DNA of 6,425 nucleotides from Moraxellaceae bacterium. GTDB lineage: Bacteria > Pseudomonadota > Gammaproteobacteria > Pseudomonadales > Ketobacteraceae. The stretch is from contig NVVG01000134.1 of the NCBI GenBank assembly GCA_002402125.1, positions 6,397-12,821 of the forward strand. The letters run 5' to 3'. The translations under genes and the position numbers were made by a program. The notes beneath the pieces were generated by a model. It had not been told where the DNA came from. It ran no database searches and saw only the letters and a list, made by a program, of their open reading frames with translations. Shown in pieces: positions 1-5,961 of the stretch. Every line of letters begins with the position of its first letter. Position 1 is the first letter of the stretch.

Positions 1-450
1 TTTGGACCGGAGACCGCTTCGTTGTCAGTGCCAATAAATACTGAATATTATGATGGGACCAATTTTGTCACAAACACCGATGATAATTGTATGTCGTTGG
101 TAGAAGTGGATTTTGATTTAAATGTGATAGATGATGATGCGGTTGATAATAGCAATGACCCTTCTGCTGGGGACTTTACCGCTATTCCGATTGATGCCAG
201 CTTTACCACGAGTGGATCTATAGGTAATGATCCTTTTGTGAGTGGTTTTGCCGACTTCAGTTTTACCGCCCCTGGTGCTGGCGCTACTTCGGCCATTGAA
301 ATTCAAATGGATATTAACGCCAATTTCTCATGGCTTTTGTATGACTGGGATGGAATGGGTGTGTTTGATGATTCTCCATCGTCTACCGCCACCTTCGGCC
401 GTTACCGAGGTCACGATAGAATTATCTACTGGCGAGAGGTCACCAACTAA
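1..450 (+). CDS. DUF6701 / MshQ-like protein, C-terminal fragment
   Basis: The frame is open from the first base of the window, so this is the last 149 residues of a larger protein whose start lies outside. The fragment opens with FGPETASLSVPINTEYYDG, continues through an Asp/Asn/Ser/Thr-rich beta-type region, and ends with FGRYRGHDRIIYWREVTN (residues 132-149). The ending with GRYRG, DRIIYWRE and the GPETA...EYYDG...FVTNTDD stretch is characteristic of the DUF6701 domain at the C-terminus of MshQ, a large extracellular protein encoded with MSHA-type type IV pili. It therefore probably acts at the cell surface with a pilus; that role is inferred from the family. No membrane segment is visible in the fragment. 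It converges on ntrC, whose stop codon lies 12 bases away, and no intrinsic terminator separates them. I would not assign the symbol mshQ without the rest of the gene. Confidence 0.8.
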   Translation, partial: FGPETASLSVPINTEYYDGTNFVTNTDDNCMSLVEVDFDLNVIDDDAVDNSNDPSAGDFTAIPIDASFTTSGSIGNDPFVSGFADFSFTAPGAGATSAIEIQMDINANFSWLLYDWDGMGVFDDSPSSTATFGRYRGHDRIIYWREVTN

Positions 451-462
451 TAAATGGGAAAA

Positions 463-1872
463 TTATTCCTCATCATCCATTTTAAGGTCTTTAATTTTTC
501 GCGTTAAAGTATTTCTACCCCATCCAAGCAGTTCCGACGCATCTCTGCGACGCCCCGCCGTGTGTTTTAACGCCGTTTCAATCATGATGCGTTCGAATAC
601 GGGCACGGCACTGTCTAATAATGCGCTTTTGCCCTTGCTAAATTCCAAGTCAGCCCAGTTTCGTAAGGACTCTTCCCAGTTGGATCCAGTGGTTTTTGCC
701 TCAACAGAGCCTAACAGCTCAGGTGGTAAATCACAGACCATTATTTCTCTACCTGATGCCATGACGGTTACCCAGCGGCAGGTGTTTTCGAGTTGACGAA
801 CGTTACCGGGCCAGGTGAGATTACTTAAATATTCTTCGGTTTCCGGCTTTAGTGTTTTTACATCAACGCTAAGTTCTTCAGCGGCCTGCTTCAGAAAGTG
901 GCTGGCGAGTTCAGGAATATCCTCTCGGCGGTCGCTAAGTTTTGGAATGTGTACTCGAATGACATTAAGGCGGTGAAAAAGATCTTCTCTGAATTTACCT
1001 TCTTTCACCAACTGCTCTAAATTTTGGTGAGTAGCGGCAATAATTCTTACATCAACAGCAACTGAGGTATGTCCACCTACACGGTAGAAGTTGCCATCGG
1101 CCAACACCCGTAACAAACGGGTTTGTGTATCCAGTGGCATGTCGCCAATTTCATCTAGAAACAACGTGCCACCATCGGCTTGCTCAAAGCGACCTTTGCG
1201 TTGAGTGTTTGCCCCGGTGAATGCGCCTTTCTCATGACCAAACAATTCAGACTCAATAAGGTCTTTTGGAATGGCAGCCATATTTAACGCAATAAATGGG
1301 CTCGGTGCCCTTGGGCTATGGCGATGTAATGCATGGGCAACTAATTCTTTACCGGTACCGGATTCGCCGTTGATCAAAACGGTTATGTTGGATTGTGATA
1401 AGCGACCAATCGCACGAAACACCTCTTGCATCGCCGGCGCTTCGCCAATGATCTCCGCCGATTTGAGTTGTTCTATTTCCGGACTGCCTGCTTGCTGCTC
1501 CTTACGGTGAGTAATCGCACGCTTGACAAGAGAGACAGCTTCATCAATATCGAAGGGTTTTGGTAAGTATTCAAAAGCGCCGCCTTGATAGGAGCTCACC
1601 GCACTATCTAGATCTGAGTGGGCGGTCATGATAATTACCGGTAGCTCTGGAAAGTGTTCTTGAACATGGGCAAGTAAACCTAAGCCATCGGTACCCGGCA
1701 TGCGGATATCACTGATGATTGCGTCTGGTTGGGAGGTTTTTAGTCGGCTCATTGCACTGTCACCGGTTTCAAAACTGGTGATCGAAAGATTTTCTTGCTC
1801 AAGCGCTTTTTCTAATACCCAGCGAATTGACTTGTCGTCGTCGATGATCCAAATATTGTCTTGTTTAACCAT
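463..1872 (-). CDS. ntrC: Nitrogen regulation response regulator NtrC (sigma-54 activator)
   Basis: The product is 469 residues, the same length as E. coli NtrC, and activates sigma-54 promoters under nitrogen limitation when phosphorylated by NtrB. The receiver domain (about 1-120) has the acidic pocket D11-D13, phosphoacceptor D55 (SDIRMPG), T83 and K105. The AAA+ domain (about 140-385) has Walker A GESGTGKE at 169-176, the sigma-54-contacting GAFTGA loop at 216-221 and Walker B GGTLFLDE at 234-241. The arginine-rich [11 protein letters not shown] segment is near 294-304. A Fis-type helix-turn-helix occupies about 430-465 ([24 protein letters not shown]). I chose ATG at 1872 because it gives the family N-terminus [13 protein letters not shown] and is preceded by AGGA at 1882-1885. 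The frame extends to 1959, but that extension lies inside ntrB and has no family counterpart. The start is one base after the ntrB stop, so the two genes are translationally coupled. Confidence 0.97.
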   Translation of the reverse strand: MVKQDNIWIIDDDKSIRWVLEKALEQENLSITSFETGDSAMSRLKTSQPDAIISDIRMPGTDGLGLLAHVQEHFPELPVIIMTAHSDLDSAVSSYQGGAFEYLPKPFDIDEAVSLVKRAITHRKEQQAGSPEIEQLKSAEIIGEAPAMQEVFRAIGRLSQSNITVLINGESGTGKELVAHALHRHSPRAPSPFIALNMAAIPKDLIESELFGHEKGAFTGANTQRKGRFEQADGGTLFLDEIGDMPLDTQTRLLRVLADGNFYRVGGHTSVAVDVRIIAATHQNLEQLVKEGKFREDLFHRLNVIRVHIPKLSDRREDIPELASHFLKQAAEELSVDVKTLKPETEEYLSNLTWPGNVRQLENTCRWVTVMASGREIMVCDLPPELLGSVEAKTTGSNWEESLRNWADLEFSKGKSALLDSAVPVFERIMIETALKHTAGRRRDASELLGWGRNTLTRKIKDLKMDDEE

Positions 1873-1873
1873 A

Positions 1874-2971
1874 TTACTGTTCCTGGGTTGTGGCGGCTTC
1901 ACTGGGGCTTTCCAGTGGCAGCAACAATCTAAAGATGGTTTTCCCCGGCTCACTATCACATTCGATGAGGCCCTGGTGCTGATGTAGAATGGATTGAGCG
2001 ATGGATAGTCCTAATCCAGTGCCGTTGGCACGGCCGCTCACCATAGGGAAAAATAGTGTTTCTTGCAGTTCGTTTGAGATACCTGGGCCGTTATCTTCAA
2101 TTTCAACAACATAGGTTAACCTATGTTTTTTGTTGCCAATGGTGAATTGGCGAAGTATTCGTGTTCGTAGAGTGATGCTTGGGTTTTGTTGGTCTGGGTT
2201 TTCGGTCAGTGCTTGTCGAGCGTTACGGGCTACGTTGAGTAGCGCTTGAATGAGTTGGTCTCCATCAGCCCATAGTTCCGGCAGGCTGGGATCGTAGTCT
2301 CTTATGATGGTAATGGAATGACCGGGTTCAGCTTGGAGTAGGGTTCTGACACGCTCTAATAGTTGGTGTACATTTACCTCTGTTAGCGTTGGTAACTTGC
2401 GTGGACCAAGCATCTTGTCCACCAGATTACGCAGCCGGTCCGCTTCGCCAATAATGACGTCGGTATATTCATTTAGGCTTTTGTCGTGTAATTCTCGCGC
2501 TAGTAGCTGTGCCGCGCCGCGAATTCCCCCCAGTGGATTTTTCACTTCGTGGGCTACTCCCCGAATAAGAGCCTGAGTCGCCTGGTGGGCGCTAACAATA
2601 TTGTCTTCGCGGCTAATTTTGATGAGCCGATCTAACGAGCGAATTTCCATTAGCAGCATTTTTTCACTGGGAGAAATTAGCGGTGTAATGGTGTAATCAA
2701 CAATCGCCGATTGGGTGCAATTGGCGAGTACCAGGGTTGTTTCTCTACGAGTAAATGGGTGTTGGGTTTCTAATGAGTTGGCCAGCTCATTTATATCGCC
2801 ACATTCTTCGTAGAAAATACTGTTAACGGGGGAATTCAGTAGTTGAGATGAGCTGGTGGCAAATAAGTGTTCTGCGGCTGGGTTGGTATAAACAATCCTC
2901 AGCTCTGCGTCTAATAGCAATACTGCTGTTGTGAGGTTATCCAGTAATTTTTTATGTATTTCTATGCTCAT
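1874..2971 (-). CDS. ntrB: Nitrogen regulation sensor histidine kinase/phosphatase NtrB
   Basis: This is a 365-residue cytoplasmic histidine kinase (E. coli NtrB is 349). In the family it phosphorylates NtrC when nitrogen is scarce and, bound by PII (GlnB), dephosphorylates it when nitrogen is plentiful. The N-terminal PAS domain spans about 5-115 (LLDAELRIVYTNPAAEHLF). The H-box is GVAHEVKNPLGGIRGAAQLL with phosphoacceptor His141. The N-box is LLNVARNARQAL (Asn246 and Asn250), G1 is DNGPG at 293-297 and G2 is GTGLGLS at 317-323. No transmembrane segment is seen, as expected. The last about 12 residues (SPSEAATTQEQ) are a non-conserved tail. The ATG at 2971 has only a weak ribosome binding site; there is no clear purine run in the 20 bases upstream. 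The gene stops one base before ntrC. A sigma-54-type promoter and NtrC-type dyads lie upstream (see separate entries), so the pair probably forms its own operon. Confidence 0.97.
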   Translation of the reverse strand: MSIEIHKKLLDNLTTAVLLLDAELRIVYTNPAAEHLFATSSSQLLNSPVNSIFYEECGDINELANSLETQHPFTRRETTLVLANCTQSAIVDYTITPLISPSEKMLLMEIRSLDRLIKISREDNIVSAHQATQALIRGVAHEVKNPLGGIRGAAQLLARELHDKSLNEYTDVIIGEADRLRNLVDKMLGPRKLPTLTEVNVHQLLERVRTLLQAEPGHSITIIRDYDPSLPELWADGDQLIQALLNVARNARQALTENPDQQNPSITLRTRILRQFTIGNKKHRLTYVVEIEDNGPGISNELQETLFFPMVSGRANGTGLGLSIAQSILHQHQGLIECDSEPGKTIFRLLLPLESPSEAATTQEQ

Positions 2972-3031
2972 AAGAAGTCTTTGCTGGAAAACGGGTAGCG
3001 ATCAGATAGAGGTGGTAGTTGGTTCTATTGA

Positions 3032-3049
3032 ATGCAATAAACAAACCAG
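3032..3049 (-). promoter_or_regulatory. Probable sigma-54 promoter of ntrBC
   Basis: Read on the minus strand the sequence is CTGGTTTGTTTATTGCAT. It has the invariant GG (-24, at 3047-3046) and GC (-12, at 3035-3034) with exactly 10 bases between them. It also matches TTGCA of the -12 element and CTGG plus the later G of the -24 element (consensus YTGGCACGN4TTGCW); the CAC of the -24 box is replaced by TTT. The predicted transcript would begin near 3022, about 51 bases before the ntrB start. An NtrC box is centred about 224 bases upstream of that point. Confidence 0.6.
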
Positions 3050-3166
3050 CTTTCCGCCAACCTAATTCTACAAGGCCGATGACTGCATATTCGTTAAGTA
3101 TATTAACTAAGAATGGGGTTTATTGGACTAATGGCGCTAATTTCATGTCAATGCGTAAGTACAGAA

Positions 3167-3183
3167 TGCACCAAATGGTCGCT
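3167..3183. promoter_or_regulatory. Imperfect NtrC-like dyad upstream of ntrB
   Basis: The left half TGCACCA is perfect and the right half GGTCGC is degraded. The dyad is one base short of the usual five-base spacer (TGCACC-AAAT-GGTCGC). It lies about 70 bases nearer the promoter than the strong box at 3238-3254, so it could act as a weak second site. On sequence alone this is uncertain. Confidence 0.3.
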
Positions 3184-3237
3184 TTGAGCAGTTTTGTCAT
3201 GGGGTTTCAGAGAATTATAGCATTTTCCGATAATGAT

Positions 3238-3254
3238 TGCACCAGAATGGTGCG
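3238..3254. promoter_or_regulatory. NtrC binding box upstream of ntrBC
   Basis: TGCACCAGAATGGTGCG matches the NtrC consensus TGCACC-N5-GGTGCA at 11 of 12 half-site positions. It lies between the DUF4124 stop and the ntrBC promoter, on the DNA an activator would use as an enhancer for the sigma-54 element at 3032-3049. Confidence 0.75.
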
Positions 3255-3293
3255 GTTTTGATAAAAATGAAGCGCGGCCCCCAACCGGTTTAT

Positions 3294-3842
3294 TTAGTGC
3301 CGGATTGAGTGCTGGCGTACATAAAAAGTAACCGGCGAGCTAACTTTAATGACTTCACCGCTACCTTTTACAATTTGTACTACGGCAGTATAAGCACCTC
3401 GGTTTAGACCGGTTAGTGGAAAGCTCGCCTTGGTTTGGGTGCCTTTATTTTCACCATTCAGCAGTAATCTATAGAGATGGTGATCACCTAAATTTGGGGT
3501 TGAGCTAACATTTACGGCGCCTACTCCAGCGGTATTGAGCAGCGTGCTGTCGTGCAATGGAGAGGTTACCTGTAATGTTTCATAAGTGATTGTTTCTGGT
3601 CTAGATCTAGGTGCTGGTGGAGGGGCTGTTGACGTTGTATTTACATGTAAGTTGATCGTTGATACGGGTTGTATATCAATCGCTTCGGCGCCCTCAAAAG
3701 GCTCGTCCGAAAATATCAAACTACCGTTTTCACCCACTTTCTTATACACGGTTTCGCCAACGGCAGTGGTTGCCACACTGAGTTGCAATGTCGCAACGAT
3801 GAACCAAATGATTAATGTGCTGGGAAAACTAGCCCGTTTCAT
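3294..3842 (-). CDS. Secreted DUF4124-domain protein of unknown function
   Basis: A 182-residue exported protein. Residues 1 to about 29 form a Sec signal peptide: basic start MKR, a hydrophobic core LIIWFIVATLQLSVA, and a likely cut near AVG-ET. The following segment (TVYKKVGENGSLIFSDEPFEGAEAIDI, about 31-57) has the Y-K/W-x-D/E-G-x-x-x-F-S-D-x-P pattern of DUF4124, a short domain common in gammaproteobacterial periplasmic proteins and of unknown role. A Pro-rich linker (74-82, APPPAPRSRP) leads to a beta-rich C-terminal part (about 87-177) that looks like an immunoglobulin-like fold (LNRGAYTAVVQIVKGSGEVIKVSSPVTFYV). There are no catalytic motifs and no lipobox. ATG at 3842 follows a weak GAG about 12 bases upstream. 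The gene sits between glnA and ntrB on the same strand, after the glnA terminator, so it probably has its own promoter, which I could not identify with confidence. A link to nitrogen control is suggested only by position. Confidence 0.85.
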   Translation of the reverse strand: MKRASFPSTLIIWFIVATLQLSVATTAVGETVYKKVGENGSLIFSDEPFEGAEAIDIQPVSTINLHVNTTSTAPPPAPRSRPETITYETLQVTSPLHDSTLLNTAGVGAVNVSSTPNLGDHHLYRLLLNGENKGTQTKASFPLTGLNRGAYTAVVQIVKGSGEVIKVSSPVTFYVRQHSIRH

Positions 3843-3893
3843 AGTTTCAATCTCGTATAAGAATTTCTAGGGTGAATATTTATATTAAGGCAT

Positions 3894-3921
3894 AAAAAAA
3901 GCCCCTTGTCGGGGCTTTTTT
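3894..3921 (-). terminator. Intrinsic terminator after glnA
   Basis: GCCCC (3901-3905), loop TTGTC, GGGGC (3911-3915), flanked by seven A's on one side and six T's on the other. On the minus strand this is a GC stem with a continuous A/U extension and a seven-base U-tract, about 100 bases past the glnA stop. Because both flanks are A/T runs it could work in both directions, but only minus-strand genes surround it. It separates glnA from the DUF4124 and ntrBC genes. Confidence 0.93.
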
Positions 3922-4019
3922 CACAGAACTATTAAGGATCACTCTATAATTCTGAATCACGCTAGATGAGATCGATCAAATAGCATGCGATATCCTGCTA
4001 GCTCACTGCAAAAGAGTGA

Positions 4020-5426
4020 TTAGCAAGAATAATACATATCAAACTCAACAGGGTGAGTCGTTGAGTTAAGACGCTCAACTTCTTCTTGCTTAAGATCGAT
4101 GTAACCTTCAAGCATATCGGCGGTGAATACGTCACCTTGCATCAAGAACTCTTTGTCTGCTTGTAGAGCGTCTAGAGACATTTCAAGTGTTGAAGATACG
4201 GTAGGGATCTTACTTGCTTCTTCAGCAGGTAGGTCATATAGATCCTTATCAGCCGCATCGCCAGGATGGATCTTGTTCTTAATACCGTCAAGACCAGCCA
4301 TTAGCATTGCAGCGAAACCTAAGTAAGGGTTCATTGTTGGATCAGGGAAACGTACTTCTACGCGGCGAGCCTTAGGATTCGCTACGAAAGGAATACGGAT
4401 GGAAGCAGAACGGTTACGCGCAGAGTATGCCAACATAACAGGAGCTTCGAAGCCAGGAACTAAACGCTTGTATGAGTTAGTAGAAGCGTTAGTGAAAGCA
4501 TTGATGGCACGAGCGTGCTTGATGATACCGCCGATGTAGAACAATGCATCTTCAGAAAGCCCGGCGTAAACATCACCAGTGAATATGTTCTTGCCATCTT
4601 TAGAGATAGACTGGTGAACGTGCATACCAGATCCGTTATCACCCACAACAGGCTTAGGCATAAATGTAGCAGTTTTGCCGTAAGCGTGAGCAACGTTATG
4701 TACACAGTACTTAAGAATCTGAACTTCATCAGCCTTAGCAACGAGTGTGTTAGGACCAACGCCGATTTCACACTGTCCAGCTGTACCCACTTCGTGGTGG
4801 TGTACTTCGATATAAAGACCCATTGACTCCATTGCCGCACACATTGCGCCACGAAGATCGTGTAGAGAGTCAACTGGAGGTACAGGGAAGTAACCGCCTT
4901 TAACACCAGGACGGTGACCGGTGTTGCCGCCTTCGAAATCGTCATGGGAAACCCAAGCCGCTTCTTCAGAGCTGATAGAATACATGGAACCGCTCATGTC
5001 GGACTTCCACTTAACATCGTCAAATACGAAAAATTCGGGCTCTGGCCCAAATAAAGCGCTGTCACCAATGCCGCTAGACGTCAAAAATGCTTCTGCACGA
5101 GCTCCAACGGAACGTGGGTCACGCTCATAGCCTGCCATAGTCAAAGGTTCAACGATGTCACAACGTAAGTTTAGCGTTGATTCGTCGGTGAACGGGTCGA
5201 TAACCGCAGTGCTGTCATCAGGCATAAGGATCATGTCTGATTCGTTAATGCCTTTCCAGCCTTCGATAGAAGAGCCGTCAAACATCTTGCCCTCTTCGAA
5301 GAACGTGTCGTTAATTTCGCCAGTAGGGATAGAAACGTGCTGCTCTTTACCGCGAGAGTCAGTGAAACGTAGGTCAACCCAGCGTACGTTATGTTCTTTG
5401 ATTAAATTCTTAGTCGTATCAGACAT
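4020..5426 (-). CDS. glnA: Glutamine synthetase, type I (GSI-beta)
   Basis: A 468-residue dodecameric cytoplasmic enzyme that joins ammonia to glutamate using ATP (E. coli GlnA is 469). Visible landmarks: the loop [10 protein letters not shown] at 48-57; metal ligands E129/E131 ([10 protein letters not shown]), E212 and E220 ([14 protein letters not shown]), and H269 ([10 protein letters not shown]); the catalytic flap glutamate E327 (PGFEAPV); and substrate or ATP arginines R321, R339 and R359. Tyr397 in DKDLYDLP is the adenylylation site, so activity should be tuned by GlnE as in enteric bacteria. The start ATG at 5426 gives the family N-terminus MSDTTKNLI and has a strong GGAGGA at 5436-5441, 9 bases away. 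The frame continues to 5489 without a start as good. It has its own sigma-54 promoter and NtrC enhancer upstream and an intrinsic terminator downstream, so it is probably monocistronic. No lesion is seen. Confidence 0.98.
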   Translation of the reverse strand: MSDTTKNLIKEHNVRWVDLRFTDSRGKEQHVSIPTGEINDTFFEEGKMFDGSSIEGWKGINESDMILMPDDSTAVIDPFTDESTLNLRCDIVEPLTMAGYERDPRSVGARAEAFLTSSGIGDSALFGPEPEFFVFDDVKWKSDMSGSMYSISSEEAAWVSHDDFEGGNTGHRPGVKGGYFPVPPVDSLHDLRGAMCAAMESMGLYIEVHHHEVGTAGQCEIGVGPNTLVAKADEVQILKYCVHNVAHAYGKTATFMPKPVVGDNGSGMHVHQSISKDGKNIFTGDVYAGLSEDALFYIGGIIKHARAINAFTNASTNSYKRLVPGFEAPVMLAYSARNRSASIRIPFVANPKARRVEVRFPDPTMNPYLGFAAMLMAGLDGIKNKIHPGDAADKDLYDLPAEEASKIPTVSSTLEMSLDALQADKEFLMQGDVFTADMLEGYIDLKQEEVERLNSTTHPVEFDMYYSC

Positions 5427-5497
5427 TCTGCAATATCCTCCAATTGGTTTTTTGTTTGCGCTTCGTTCTGGTTCATGAAACCGGAACAAGAGATCAT
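5402..5497 (-). CDS. Possible 31-codon upstream ORF overlapping the glnA start
   Basis: This is tentative. In the glnA leader an ATG at 5497 is preceded by GAGGT (5507-5511) with a 9-base spacer, a plausible ribosome binding site. The frame runs 31 codons and ends with TAA 25 bases inside glnA, in a different frame. Its middle contains [11 protein letters not shown], that is three Gln and three Asn in about ten codons. The position and amino-acid bias recall leader peptides that couple translation to a downstream biosynthetic gene, but I know of no such peptide for glnA. Chance is a serious alternative at this length. If translated, the overlap would make ribosomes pass through the glnA start region. 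Confidence 0.2.
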   Translation of the reverse strand: MISCSGFMNQNEAQTKNQLEDIAECLIRLRI

Positions 5498-5647
5498 GAT
5501 GCTTTTACCTCATTTTCTGTGATACCCGTTGCGGGGAGCACAGATCTCAGACAGCGGTGACGCTCAATGTAGGTTGAGCTGCCTGAGTAAAAAACAACCT
5601 TGTGAGCATTTTTTACTATTAACCGAACGAGGAATTTCTGGTCGTGC
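5427..5647 (-). other. Predicted long glnA mRNA leader
   Basis: If transcription begins about 12 bases after the -12 element of the sigma-54 promoter (near 5647), the leader is about 220 bases, long for a glnA mRNA. It contains a perfect hairpin (5562-5579), the possible upstream ORF (5402-5497) and an imperfect inverted repeat at 5466-5486 (TTC.GGTT against AACC.GAA). I see no known riboswitch consensus. The extent depends on the promoter call. Confidence 0.5.
5562..5579 (-). other. Hairpin in the glnA leader
   Basis: GCTCAA (5562-5567) and TTGAGC (5574-5579) are perfectly complementary around a 6-base loop. It sits about 70-85 bases after the predicted transcript start and has no following U-run, so it is not a terminator. 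An alternative pairing of GAGC (5536-5539) with GCTC (5562-5565) is possible. Function is unknown. Confidence 0.4.
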
Positions 5648-5656
5648 CTGTCGAGA

Positions 5657-5674
5657 AGGCAAAATATATGCCAT
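5657..5674 (-). promoter_or_regulatory. Sigma-54 promoter of glnA
   Basis: On the minus strand the sequence reads TGGCATATATTTTGCCT. It has TGGCA at -24 (GG at 5672-5671) and TTGC at -12 (GC at 5660-5659) with exactly 10 bases between GG and GC, closely matching TGGCACGN4TTGCW. The predicted start is near 5647, about 220 bases before the glnA start codon. Two strong NtrC boxes lie about 250 and 280 bases upstream of the predicted start. This is the glnAp2-type arrangement, with a wider gap than in E. coli. Confidence 0.8.
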
Positions 5675-5752
5675 TGATCGGTATCTGAAAAGGACTAATC
5701 CTATATTGAGGCGAGTTAATGGAAAAAAGTTGATGTAGTGCGGGATTTGTAC

Positions 5753-5794
5753 AAAAAACACTCGCTTTTGTGGGGGTATGCTGAGTGTTTTGTT
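5753..5794 (-). terminator. Terminator-like hairpin downstream of the tusA-like gene
   Basis: AAAACACTC (5755-5763) pairs perfectly with GAGTGTTTT (5783-5791). The stem extends by GC/GC across a one-base bulge, leaving a loop of about 14 bases. On the minus strand the second arm ends in six T's, as in an intrinsic terminator. It lies about 170 bases after the tusA-like stop and about 80 bases before the glnA sigma-54 promoter, so it would isolate glnA from the upstream operon. The stem is only moderately GC-rich. Confidence 0.55.
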
Positions 5795-5838
5795 AAGTCC
5801 TTTGTCTTTATGCTATGGACATACTTTGGCACTATTCA

Positions 5839-5867
5839 GCCAGCGGTAATAATTATCGATTGCTGGC
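5839..5867. repeat. Inverted repeat in the tusA-glnA intergenic region
   Basis: GCCAGC (5839-5844) and GCTGGC (5862-5867) are perfect complements separated by 17 bases. On the plus strand G-U pairs would extend the stem to about 9 bp; on the minus strand the extension is broken. No T-run follows. It lies between the NtrC boxes and the glnA promoter; a protein site or an RNA stem are both possible. Confidence 0.3.
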
Positions 5868-5888
5868 CGGGCATGTAGGGAGGGGGCG

Positions 5889-5905
5889 TGCGTTGATTTG
5901 GTGCT
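5889..5905. promoter_or_regulatory. NtrC box, promoter-proximal, of the glnA enhancer
   Basis: TGCGTTGATTTGGTGCT keeps TGC and GGTGC with the proper five-base spacer of the NtrC consensus TGCACC-N5-GGTGCA. Its centre (5897) is 30 bp from the centre of the second box (5927), about three helical turns, so two NtrC dimers would bind on the same face of the DNA. Confidence 0.7.
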
Positions 5906-5918
5906 TTTTATGGTATTT

Positions 5919-5935
5919 TGCATTACTTTGGTGCA
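5919..5935. promoter_or_regulatory. NtrC box, promoter-distal, of the glnA enhancer
   Basis: TGCATTACTTTGGTGCA is a near-consensus NtrC site, differing by only a few bases from the enteric glnA site. It overlaps the palindrome GGTGCACC (5930-5937), whose right half begins a further partial site (TGCACCA). It lies 26 bases past the tusA-like stop codon, within that gene's presumed 3' untranslated RNA. Confidence 0.8.
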
Positions 5936-5961
5936 CCAAGGGCGCTATTATTTGTTGGTCT

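Larger units (their letters stand above)
2972..3293. other. Intergenic region between the DUF4124 gene and ntrB
   Basis: This stretch of 322 bases has no convincing gene. An 80-codon plus-strand frame (3019-3261) resembles nothing I know, has no ribosome binding site and covers the control elements. What it holds, read on the minus strand, is an NtrC box at 3238-3254, an imperfect NtrC-like dyad at 3167-3183 and a sigma-54-type promoter at 3032-3049, then a leader of roughly 50 bases before ntrB. There is also an 8-base palindrome, AACCGGTT, at 3283-3290, just after the DUF4124 stop. I see no intrinsic terminator here, so read-through from the DUF4124 gene into ntrBC is possible. Confidence 0.7.
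5427..5961. other. Intergenic region between the tusA-like gene and glnA
   Basis: This stretch of 535 bases has no convincing full-length gene. In order on the minus strand it holds two NtrC boxes (5919-5935 and 5889-5905), an inverted repeat (5839-5867), a terminator-like hairpin (5753-5794), the sigma-54 promoter of glnA (5657-5674) and a long leader with a hairpin and a possible short ORF. Open frames of 60-90 codons on either strand here have no recognisable domain or ribosome binding site and run across these elements. No clear sigma-70 promoter was found. Confidence 0.75.

Noticed and set aside
242..796. 184-codon plus-strand frame across the DUF6701 gene end and ntrC
   Set aside because: It overlaps two well-supported coding regions in other frames and shows no recognisable domain.
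1873..1959. Extension of ntrC to an upstream start at 1959
   Set aside because: It would overlap the ntrB 3' end by more than 80 bases and add 29 residues with no counterpart in NtrC. ATG at 1872 gives the family N-terminus and length, and has an AGGA upstream.
3938..4020. Inverted repeat ATCACTCT / AGAGTGAT between the glnA stop and the terminator
   Set aside because: The arms are 67 bases apart and only 8 bases long, with no further support; chance is likely.
4460..4945. 161-codon minus-strand frame inside glnA
   Set aside because: It is a shadow of glnA in another frame; its composition is Leu/Thr/Val-rich without a domain, and the glnA frame is intact.
5427..5489. Extension of glnA to a TTG at 5489
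   Set aside because: The added 21 residues do not belong to glutamine synthetase. ATG at 5426 has a strong GGAGGA and gives the normal N-terminus and length.
5547..5609. 20-codon frame in the glnA leader starting at 5609
   Set aside because: It has no ribosome binding site (an A-rich run only) and no striking codon bias; most likely chance.
5826..5840. Plus-strand sigma-54-like sequence with TGGCAC
   Set aside because: The GG-to-GC spacing is 9 rather than 10 bases, the -12 element is poor, and no plus-strand gene follows.
5932..5948. Third NtrC box sharing the GGTGCACC palindrome
   Set aside because: Only the left half TGCACCA is good; the right half (CGCTAT) does not match, and it would overlap the better site at 5919-5935.
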